Assembly: GCA_964580315.1 (NCBI GenBank) | Contig: CAZOKH010000012.1 | Coordinates: forward strand, 1-52,293 | DNA from: CAZOKH01 sp964580315 | GTDB taxonomy: Bacteria > Chloroflexota > Anaerolineae > Anaerolineales > Anaerolineaceae | Direction of reading: 5' to 3' | Length of the DNA stretch: 52,293 nt | Part shown: piece by piece, positions 16,311 to 23,170 of the stretch | Layout: each line of letters starts with the position of its first letter | Numbering within the stretch: the stretch's first letter is position 1 | Notes under the pieces: model-generated | What the model saw: the letters and a program-made list of their open reading frames with translations, nothing else | The model's database searches: none | Told to the model about the DNA's origin: nothing | Position numbers and translations under genes: made by a program

Positions 16311-17652
16311 TGCCAATCTCCTCTAAGACATCAGCCAGGTAATCGATTTCTTCTTTGCTATTCATTTCAGTGACCGCCAGCAGCATGTGGTTCTTTAGAC
16401 CCGGATAGTTTTGTTCCAGATCATACCCTCCCAAAATGCCGTGTTCCAGCAAATGTGCGTTGATGTGAGAAAACGGCAGGGTGGTTTCGACCACAAATTC
16501 ATTGAAGAATGGCTGTGATGTCAGAACTTTGTATTTCTTGTTCTTTTTGAGTTTTTCTGCTGCGTAATGAGCACGGTGATAGCATATTTCTGCCACCCTT
16601 TTTAATCCTTGTTTGCCCAGCAGGCTCATGTATACCGTGGAAGCCAATGCCATGAGTCCCTGGTTGCTGCAAATATTGGATGTGGCTTTTTCCCGGCGAA
16701 TATGTTGTTCGCGAGCCGTCAATGTGAGGACAAAACCTCGTTTACCATCGGTGTCAACCGTTTCTCCCACCAGGCGCCCAGCAATTTTTCGGATGTATTC
16801 CTGTTTTGTGGCAAAAATTCCGAGGTAGGGGCCGCCGTATGAAAGTGGGATTCCCAGTGGCTGACCATCGCCAACCACAATGTCTGCACCAAAGTCGCCC
16901 GGGGGCGTCAGAAGCCCCAGGGCCATTGGATTGATTACGACACCGAACAGCGATCCAGCGGCATGCGCCTTTTCAGCCAATTGTGTAAGGTCAAAAATTC
17001 TGCCAAAAAAGTCTGGATATTGAACCATGATCATGGCGGTTTCATTATCGATTTGGGAGGCTAACTCATCAGGTGTGATTAGTGGATTCGATACCTGGTC
17101 GCCAACGATTTTTAATGATTCATTACCTCCAAGATAGGTTCGGAAGGTATCACGGTATTGAGGATTGATGGAAGGCGACAGGACGAATTTTGTTCTTTTG
17201 CCCTTGAAGTGATGGTAAGCCATGATGCCTGCTTCGGCAGTGGCTGACGCGCCATCATAATGAGACGCATTGCATACATCCATACCCGTCAACGCTGAAA
17301 TCAAGGATTGGTATTCAAAGATAGCCTGCAGCGTTCCCTGTGAAACTTCTGGTTGATAGGGTGTGTAGGCGGTGTAGAACTCACCACGCCTGAGAATGCT
17401 GTCAACCGCTGCTGGAATGTAATGATTGTAAGCACCCGCACCCAGGAAACAAACCAATTCGCGAGTGGTTTCATTTGCCATTGCCAGTTCCTGTAAATGG
17501 GTTACGACTTCCATCTCAGTCAATGGCTCAGGCAGTCCAAGATTTGGGAAGCGATAATCTTTGGGAACATCGCAAAACAGGTCTTCGATTTTTTTTACGC
17601 CGATGTCCCGAAGCATGTCCTCCCGCTCTTCATTTGTGTGCGGGATAAACAT
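16303..17652 (-). CDS. gcvPA: Glycine dehydrogenase (decarboxylating) subunit 1
   Basis: N-terminal half of the split P-protein, 449 residues. Family blocks: FIPHTNEEREDMLRDIGV at the N-terminus, FLGAGAYNHYIPAAVDSI, YTPYQPEVSQGTLQAIFEYQ and DGASATAEAG. The two-subunit form is common in Gram-positive, archaeal and Chloroflexota lineages. Its ATG shares one base with the gcvH stop (TAATG), giving tight translational coupling. Regulation is through the upstream tandem glycine riboswitch. Confidence 0.95.
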   Translation of the reverse strand: MFIPHTNEEREDMLRDIGVKKIEDLFCDVPKDYRFPNLGLPEPLTEMEVVTHLQELAMANETTRELVCFLGAGAYNHYIPAAVDSILRRGEFYTAYTPYQPEVSQGTLQAIFEYQSLISALTGMDVCNASHYDGASATAEAGIMAYHHFKGKRTKFVLSPSINPQYRDTFRTYLGGNESLKIVGDQVSNPLITPDELASQIDNETAMIMVQYPDFFGRIFDLTQLAEKAHAAGSLFGVVINPMALGLLTPPGDFGADIVVGDGQPLGIPLSYGGPYLGIFATKQEYIRKIAGRLVGETVDTDGKRGFVLTLTAREQHIRREKATSNICSNQGLMALASTVYMSLLGKQGLKRVAEICYHRAHYAAEKLKKNKKYKVLTSQPFFNEFVVETTLPFSHINAHLLEHGILGGYDLEQNYPGLKNHMLLAVTEMNSKEEIDYLADVLEEIGNE

Positions 17653-18044
17653 TAGTGGCCTCGCTCACTACAATACTTTTCGTATGCAGCGGCGTCCATG
17701 AGGCTGTTGAGTTCACCGGGGTTTTGCATTTCTATTTTGAATAACCAGGCTGATCCAAACGGATCGGTGTTGATTGTTTCGGGTTTATCGGGCAGGCTTT
17801 CATTGATTTCAATGACTTTGCCTGAGATGGGAACATTGACATCGGCGGCAGCTTTCACCGATTCGATTGTTGCGCCAACGTCGTCCACTTTAACCTGATC
17901 ACCGACTTTGAGGTTGATTTCAATGAAGACAACATCTGACAGTGCATTCTGGGCATAATCTGAAACGCCAACCGTTGCAATATTTCCTTCTGTGCGTACC
18001 CATTCATCTGTGTTCTTGTATTTCAATTCTGCGGGAAAATTCAT
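17652..18044 (-). CDS. gcvH: Glycine cleavage system H protein
   Basis: Lipoyl carrier that shuttles aminomethyl between P, T and L proteins. 130 residues with DEWVRTEGNIATVGVSDYAQ near the N-terminus and the lipoylation block TIESVKAAADVNVPISG, where the lysine is modified. The start ATG 18044 has GGAGG 6 nt upstream; a GTG one codon earlier is an alternative. It is the first gene after the riboswitch. gcvT is absent from this operon and the window. Confidence 0.95.
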   Translation of the reverse strand: MNFPAELKYKNTDEWVRTEGNIATVGVSDYAQNALSDVVFIEINLKVGDQVKVDDVGATIESVKAAADVNVPISGKVIEINESLPDKPETINTDPFGSAWLFKIEMQNPGELNSLMDAAAYEKYCSERGH

Positions 18045-18076
18045 CACACACCTCCAAGTTGATTAGAATAGAAAAT

Positions 18077-18105
18077 GGCACACGCAAAAACCGCTGGCGT
18101 GTGCC
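18077..18105 (-). promoter_or_regulatory. Hairpin overlapping P1 of glycine aptamer 2
   Basis: A perfect 9-bp stem (18077-18085 with 18097-18105) lies between the riboswitch and the gcvH ribosome site. Its arm shares two bases (18104-18105) with the P1 helix of aptamer 2, so glycine-stabilised P1 and this hairpin compete. It is the likely expression platform. The tail after it is U-rich but not a classical T-run. Confidence 0.55.
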
Positions 18106-18283
18106 TCTGTCGCAAACCTGAGAGATTCGCTCCTCGCGAGGAGTTTGCACCTTCGGTGTCTTTCGACTTTCCAGAGGGAGTGAAAAGCGGGTCCTTTTTA
18201 CCTGAGAGATTCGCCTGAGATTGCCTTGCCCAGGTTTGCCCCTTCGGCGCCGGTTTCAAACCGGACTCTTCCCAATCTTTCAC
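18104..18283 (-). promoter_or_regulatory. Tandem glycine riboswitch
   Basis: Two glycine aptamers lie in series on the minus strand. The first (about 18283-18180) contains GCGCCGAAGGGGCAAAC and CTCTCAGGTAAAAAGGAC with P1 ends GTGAAAG/CTTTTCAC. The second (about 18177-18104) contains CACCGAAGGTGCAAAC and CTCTCAGG, closed by CCTCTG/CAGAGG. These are the conserved cores of the gcvT-type riboswitch. It lies directly upstream of gcvH-gcvPA-gcvPB, as expected for a switch that turns glycine cleavage on when glycine is high. Confidence 0.93.
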
Positions 18284-18315
18284 TTATTTTCAGGGAAAAA
18301 TTCCCACTGTATTTT

Positions 18316-18324
18316 ATTATACCA
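18316..18324 (-). promoter_or_regulatory. Extended -10 promoter of the gcv operon
   Basis: TGGTATAAT on the minus strand lies 33 nt upstream of aptamer 1. A TTGCCA at 18336-18341 is only 14 bp away, so the extended -10 probably carries most of the activity. Confidence 0.6.
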
Positions 18325-18354
18325 GATAACCCGACTGGCAATTTTCCCGGTGTG

Positions 18355-20418
18355 CTATTCTGGATTTTGGACACCGGTTTCATAGCGAAACAGCGCAGAG
18401 CCAACCACCGTATCGATATACTCCAAACGGTTTCTAAACATTCTTTCGTAGGGCTCGCTGCTGGTTAAAATATATTTATTGGCATATACATAGTCAAGCC
18501 CAATTTCATCGAGGTATTCATGTGCGCGGCCGCTTTTTAGCATTTGAAAGTAAGAATAACTATTGATCAAACCATCCATGTTGACAATGGTCCGATCTTT
18601 GACGAAGTAACCCAGAACACCTCCACCGGTTGACCCAATGATTGCACCTGGTTCGGTGGTGTTTTCCAGCCCTTTTGCGCCTGCCAAATAGCCTTCGATG
18701 TCTTCTTTATGAACTTTCCAGCGGATGGTGGCTGCGATGTGATATGTGTAATACACCCCCAGGGCAATAAGGCAAACCGCAAAGATTGCATTTAGCTGTT
18801 TAGGTTTGAGGGATTCTTTTAAGTTTCGATACAGGGTTTCAAAGAAGATTCCCCCAAAAATGACTACCAGAACAATCTCACAGATCCAATACCAGGCGTG
18901 AGTGTTAACATAACCAGTCATATTGTAGGAGGCGATTTGAAAAAAGCATCCAACAAATAATGGGAAGAGATTGGTTGTCTTAACCGCTTTTTGAAAATAC
19001 TCTGAATGTTTTCGGGCTGAAAAATAGAAAAATATCACGATCAGCGCCAGGGATATCAAGATGAACCAGGTGTTATTCGGGTCTTTGTCTTTGACATCCA
19101 TGGCTTTACTGACAGCATTCGCAATTGAATGTAACCCATTGGTCAAAAAAATCCATGCCCCGTGTCTGCCAAGACCTGCAACCTGGATGAGTGAATCGAT
19201 TGGGCGGCCATAGACGGAGTAAATTGTGCCCCACCAACGTTTGATCTGCCCGCTTACAGGCGATGATGTTCCAAAGACGAAATGGCTCCAGGTCATGTAG
19301 GTTAGCAAAGCGGTTCCAAGCGGCAAAAAATAGGCAAAACCATTTTTTACGAGTTGCGGCCAATTGGTTTTCCCCAGGGCGATTGGTTTTTGCTCTATGG
19401 CATTTCCAATTATGCGCAAAACCCATTGAAAGCCAATGGTAAGCGCCAGTTCGATTGCCAGGGCAGACCTTGGGAAGCCATTGAATACTTTCAGGTATGA
19501 CAGGAGGAACATAATGCCCATCAGGATGAATGAACCAGCGGTTTGATAAACGACAATGGCTTTTAATATTTCCTGGCTGCTCAGTGTTGATTTTTTGCCG
19601 TATAAATCTGCAAAATAATTTATCGCCATCCTCAAGGCAATGGCAATGATTGCCATCCATGTTCCCGAGGCAACCATCAGGTAATACGAATTGGTTAAGC
19701 CGAGCCGGAAATAATACGCCAGGAAAACAGCCAGAACGATTACCACCATGTCTCCCAAAAACAGGAATCTTCTTACAGTATTCGATTTGAGGGAAAACCA
19801 TATACCAAAAATGAACAGCATGAACATGCTGTCCAGCCGGCCGAAGAGGACCAAAACGGCTGCTATGGATAATCCAATCAGCCGGATGATTTTTTCTCTA
19901 TGGGAATGGTTTTCGTTTGAAGATTCCCAATCGGCCGCCAGGTTTAAAAAGAGAATTACAAAGAACGCCTGGATGCCGGTTTCCATGGCAAATTGCACCG
20001 TTATGTTGTGCACGCCCGGAAAGAATGCCCAGAATAGTGCTACGGCAATTGATGTTGTGTTCGATGAAAACTTTTTGAAAAAGCGATAAAAAAGACAGGC
20101 TGATAAGGCATGGAAAAATGCAAGCACAGCAATCACAATTCTTAGAGGAAGAATTGGATCAGTTTTTGCAAGTGAAAAAATTGGGACACAAATCAACATC
20201 CATAATGGATGATACCCATTTGTCAGGCCGATTCGGTCAAATGTTGATCCGTACCCTTCCGAAATATTTTGTGCTGTTTTGAAGTAATAAAAGACATCGT
20301 CTGTTCCGAACCAGCTCATCAAACTATTTGGCGGGCAAAAAATTACATAACAATGGGTGACAAGAACGATGAGTGTCAGAATTATTTCAAAGGGGTATTT
20401 TTTGATCAGTTTTGGCAC
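18355..20418 (-). CDS. Polytopic GT-C-type glycosyltransferase-like membrane protein
   Basis: 687 residues, strongly hydrophobic with about a dozen predicted helices. The first external loop carries WFGTDDVFYYFKTAQNIS followed by GSTFDRIGLTNGYHPLWM. The paired acidic residues there match the DxD-like loop of GT-C enzymes (PMT/ArnT relatives) that use polyprenyl-phosphate sugars. The soluble C-terminal part (from about residue 560) includes GAIIGSTGGGVLGYFVKDRTIVNMDGL, similar to domains seen in uncharacterised members. Start is GTG at 20418 with GGAG 6 nt upstream. The gene is monocistronic; donor and acceptor are unknown. Confidence 0.72.
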   Translation of the reverse strand: MPKLIKKYPFEIILTLIVLVTHCYVIFCPPNSLMSWFGTDDVFYYFKTAQNISEGYGSTFDRIGLTNGYHPLWMLICVPIFSLAKTDPILPLRIVIAVLAFFHALSACLFYRFFKKFSSNTTSIAVALFWAFFPGVHNITVQFAMETGIQAFFVILFLNLAADWESSNENHSHREKIIRLIGLSIAAVLVLFGRLDSMFMLFIFGIWFSLKSNTVRRFLFLGDMVVIVLAVFLAYYFRLGLTNSYYLMVASGTWMAIIAIALRMAINYFADLYGKKSTLSSQEILKAIVVYQTAGSFILMGIMFLLSYLKVFNGFPRSALAIELALTIGFQWVLRIIGNAIEQKPIALGKTNWPQLVKNGFAYFLPLGTALLTYMTWSHFVFGTSSPVSGQIKRWWGTIYSVYGRPIDSLIQVAGLGRHGAWIFLTNGLHSIANAVSKAMDVKDKDPNNTWFILISLALIVIFFYFSARKHSEYFQKAVKTTNLFPLFVGCFFQIASYNMTGYVNTHAWYWICEIVLVVIFGGIFFETLYRNLKESLKPKQLNAIFAVCLIALGVYYTYHIAATIRWKVHKEDIEGYLAGAKGLENTTEPGAIIGSTGGGVLGYFVKDRTIVNMDGLINSYSYFQMLKSGRAHEYLDEIGLDYVYANKYILTSSEPYERMFRNRLEYIDTVVGSALFRYETGVQNPE

Positions 20419-20525
20419 GATTTACTCCGGTGACGAAAAAAATAACAGCAATTCTTCTTGTAATGGGCGATTAATCATATCAGATTTTGAAAACCAGACA
20501 AAAAATTAAATAGAAGGTGTTGTAT

Positions 20526-20531
20526 TATAAT
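20526..20531 (+). promoter_or_regulatory. -10 element of the AOR-family gene
   Basis: A perfect TATAAT lies 57 nt before the ATG, in an AT-rich 170-base gap that holds nothing else recognisable. No good -35. Confidence 0.4.
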
Positions 20532-20588
20532 CCCCATAGAAAACATATTATTATAAGTAAATAACCATTCGTTTAAGGAGAATTAAGA

Positions 20589-22754
20589 ATGCAAGCAATC
20601 CCCCTGGAAAAATACAAAGAATCGCACCGACTTCTGACTTCTCTAAATTACGAAACGAAACCGGTTGTGCATGGTTATGCTAATCGAACTCTCCGCATTG
20701 ATCTGAGTAAAAATGAAATACAGATCAAGCCTGTGACCCAGCAAATGAAAGATACCTTCACCGGTGGGCGTGGATTTTGTTTGTGGCTATTGTGGAATGC
20801 TGTTAATGCCCAAACGCGTTGGGATTCGCCTGAAAACGAATTGGTGATAGCCGGCGGGCCGATTGGCGGGATTACACAATATCCAGGCAGTGGAAAATCG
20901 ACTGTTGTGACCATTTCACCTCTCACCGGCGTGGCAAATGATAGCAACGGGGGCGGTTATTTTGGGCCGTATTTGAAATATTCAGGATTTGACGCACTTG
21001 AAATCCAGGGAAAGGCCGAAAGAGATGTCATCATTTTCATCGATGGTGATAATGGACAGGTTACTGTTGAAGAAGCTCCACTCGAAATGCTGGATACGCA
21101 TCGGATTAATGCCTTGCTTACAGAAATGTATGCAAGGGATAAGAATAGTCTGCGAGGGGTGTCGGTCATTTCTGCAGGACGGGCGGCTGATTACGCAGCC
21201 ATTAGCGGGTTGAATATCAGCTTTTTTGATCAACGTCGTAAAGAGGTGCGGATTAAGCAGGCGGCCAGGGGTGGTTCCGGGCGGGTGTTTCGAGATAAGA
21301 AGATCAAAGCCATTGTTGTTCGTTTTTCAGATATGAAGGGAAATATTAACGGCGTTGCCAAACCAGAACTGGTTAGTAAAGCGGGCAAGCGAATTAATAG
21401 TGAGATTGCTGAACTCGACCCGGTTCAAAATGACATGAGGCACCTGGGTACCACAAATCTGGTTGAAGTTATGAATTATCACGACTTGTTGCCAGTGCAA
21501 AATTTCCGATATGGAAAAAGCGATCAGGCGGTAAAAATTTCAGCTGATTACTGGCGAACGGCATTCGATTACAGCGCGCCAGATAGCTGCTGGTATGGAT
21601 GCACCATGGCGTGTGCGCACATGGTAGCAAACTACAAGGTGAAAACCGGGCCTTACAAGGGTGATCTTGTTACGGTTGATGGCCCTGAGTACGAAACTCT
21701 GGGCGGTGTTGGTTCGAATATTGGCGTCTTTGACCCACAAGTGGTTGCAGAAATTAATTTTTATGCTGATACATACGGCCTGGATACAATTTCTCTGGGC
21801 AATTCGATTGCATTTGTGATGGAATGTTATGAAAAGGGGATTTTGAACCGGGAAAACACCGGTGGATTGGAATTGACCTGGGGTAATGCTGCTGTTGCAC
21901 TTGAGCTGATTCATCAAATGGGAAGGGGTGAAGGATTTGGCCTGGTTGTGGGGCAGGGTATCCGGGCGATGAAAAAGTACTTCGTTGAGAACTTTGGGGC
22001 TGATCCAGATTATTTGCATGATATCGGAATGGAAATTAAAGGGCTTGAGATTTCCGAGTATATGACCAAAGAATCACTGGCGCAGCAAGGGGGATATGCG
22101 CTTGCTACAAAAGGTCCGCAGCATGATGAAGCCTGGCTGATTTTCATGGATATGGTATTAAACCAAATTCCAACTTTTGAAGACAAGGCTGAGGCCTTGC
22201 ACTATTTCCCGATGTGGCGAACCTGGTTTTCATTGCACGGGTTGTGCAAATTGCCCTGGAATGATGTTGTTCCTGCAAACAACAAGTTGGAAAAAGAACC
22301 CGCAAAAGTACCCGAACATGTAGAGAATTACACCTGGTTGTATGAAGGTGTGCTTGGAACCCCCATTACGATTGATGAAATCATCTTGCAATCTGAAAAA
22401 GTCTATAATTTCCAACGTGTTTTCAGCTTGCGAATGGGGTATGGTAAACGGAAGGATGACTATCCGCCCTATCGTGCAATGGGACCAGTTACGGTTGCGG
22501 AGTATGAGTCGAGACAAGAGCGGTATGATAAATCGCTTCGTGAAGACGTAGGGTTGAATCCAGAAGCGATGAGCGTTGAAGAAAAAGTGGCAGCACTTCG
22601 GAAATATCGCTTTGAACGTTATGAAAAACTGATCAATGCGGTTTACTTGCGGCGTGGCTGGAATTCAGACGGCGTGCCAAAATTGGAAACGGTAAAAAGG
22701 CTGGGAATCGATTTTCCTGAAGTTGTAGAAATCATCAAACGGAACGGCGGTTAA
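20589..22754 (+). CDS. Aldehyde ferredoxin oxidoreductase family protein (tungsten/molybdopterin)
   Basis: AOR-family enzymes oxidise aldehydes to acids with ferredoxin using a tungsten or molybdenum bis-pterin plus one [4Fe-4S] cluster. 721 residues, longer than typical AOR (about 600-620). N-terminal domain: TLRIDLSKNEI, TGGRGFCLWLLW and VIAGGPIGGITQYPGSGKSTV. The cluster cysteines appear as C334-x3-C338-x3-C342 (CWYGCTMAC) plus C553 (HGLCKLPWND). The first spacing is x3 where classical AOR has x2. About 30 extra N-terminal residues precede the core. AAGGAG ribosome site. It is transcribed alone and ends at a strong terminator. Substrate unknown; BamB-like or other AOR subfamilies are possible. 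Confidence 0.85.
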   Translation: MQAIPLEKYKESHRLLTSLNYETKPVVHGYANRTLRIDLSKNEIQIKPVTQQMKDTFTGGRGFCLWLLWNAVNAQTRWDSPENELVIAGGPIGGITQYPGSGKSTVVTISPLTGVANDSNGGGYFGPYLKYSGFDALEIQGKAERDVIIFIDGDNGQVTVEEAPLEMLDTHRINALLTEMYARDKNSLRGVSVISAGRAADYAAISGLNISFFDQRRKEVRIKQAARGGSGRVFRDKKIKAIVVRFSDMKGNINGVAKPELVSKAGKRINSEIAELDPVQNDMRHLGTTNLVEVMNYHDLLPVQNFRYGKSDQAVKISADYWRTAFDYSAPDSCWYGCTMACAHMVANYKVKTGPYKGDLVTVDGPEYETLGGVGSNIGVFDPQVVAEINFYADTYGLDTISLGNSIAFVMECYEKGILNRENTGGLELTWGNAAVALELIHQMGRGEGFGLVVGQGIRAMKKYFVENFGADPDYLHDIGMEIKGLEISEYMTKESLAQQGGYALATKGPQHDEAWLIFMDMVLNQIPTFEDKAEALHYFPMWRTWFSLHGLCKLPWNDVVPANNKLEKEPAKVPEHVENYTWLYEGVLGTPITIDEIILQSEKVYNFQRVFSLRMGYGKRKDDYPPYRAMGPVTVAEYESRQERYDKSLREDVGLNPEAMSVEEKVAALRKYRFERYEKLINAVYLRRGWNSDGVPKLETVKRLGIDFPEVVEIIKRNGG

Positions 22755-22760
22755 AAATGA

Positions 22761-22805
22761 GCAACCCTGATCTGATATCAAATCAGGGTTGCTTTTTTTA
22801 TTTTT
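22761..22805 (+). terminator. Terminator after the AOR-family gene
   Basis: A perfect 11-bp stem (22761-22771 with 22782-22792) has a 10-nt loop and is followed by T7-A-T5. Confidence 0.92.
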
Positions 22806-22809
22806 CGGT

Positions 22810-22815
22810 TATAAT
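22810..22815 (+). promoter_or_regulatory. -10 element of glmS
   Basis: TATAAT lies directly beyond the AOR terminator and 72 nt before the predicted ribozyme cleavage site. A TTGCTT 15 bp upstream is a weak -35. Confidence 0.5.
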
Positions 22816-22875
22816 GCAGGCGTTTGGCTAGATGATCTCAATTATGGAGGTGACTACCTAAGAATATTTTTGTAA

Positions 22876-23072
22876 GGGAAAGTAATAGCGCATGATCTTG
22901 AGTTGAGGCGGGGATTTTTATACTCAAGATGACGAGGATGAGGGTTCTTCGCCGCAAGGCGGAGTTAACCGCAATTGGCAAAACGATTGCGGGAAAATCG
23001 AGAGTTCAGCGGAAGCCCTCCGGATGGTGATACAGACTGTCTGTCTCTTTCCCACAAAAAATCTTCCATCCA
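22876..23072 (+). ncRNA. glmS-type self-cleaving ribozyme with an internal insertion
   Basis: The leader of glmS contains the conserved elements of the glucosamine-6-phosphate ribozyme. AGCGC is at 22887-22891, with cleavage predicted between A22887 and G22888. P1 is formed by 22895-22902 with 22923-22930. Core GACGAGGATGAGGGTT is at 22931-22946. ATCGAGAGTTCAGCGG at 22997-23012 is followed by AAGCCCTCC, whose CCCTC (23016-23020) pairs GAGGG (22940-22944). A P3-like helix pairs 23022-23027 with 23066-23071. Unlike the compact textbook ribozymes, about 50 nt (22947-22996) are inserted between GGGTT and ATCGA and fold into two hairpins. It lies about 100 nt before the glmS start, which is the expected gene context. 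Confidence 0.82.
22947..22992 (+). ncRNA. Two-hairpin insertion inside the glmS ribozyme
   Basis: Hairpin A: 22947-22953 pairs 22958-22964 (one G-U) closed by a GCAA tetraloop, a GNRA loop. Hairpin B: 22969-22975 pairs 22986-22992 perfectly around a 10-nt loop. Both interrupt the conserved GGGTT...ATCGA segment. Confidence 0.7.
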
Positions 23073-23170
23073 TCTACCAGCAGGTTGATCTGTTGGCTGA
23101 AAGACAATATTTACTTGCTTCATTGCATGGGAATATTGTTGTTATATCCATCTGGAAACAAGGAGACGCT

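Noticed and set aside
22844..22861. Five-codon ORF with ATGGAGG in the glmS leader (possible leader peptide)
   Set aside because: It is too short to judge, has no ribosome site and lies in a leader whose control is explained by the ribozyme.
23024..23170. N-terminal extension of GlmS
   Set aside because: It lies in the ribozyme leader. GlmS needs Cys as residue 2 after Met, which fixes the start at 23171.
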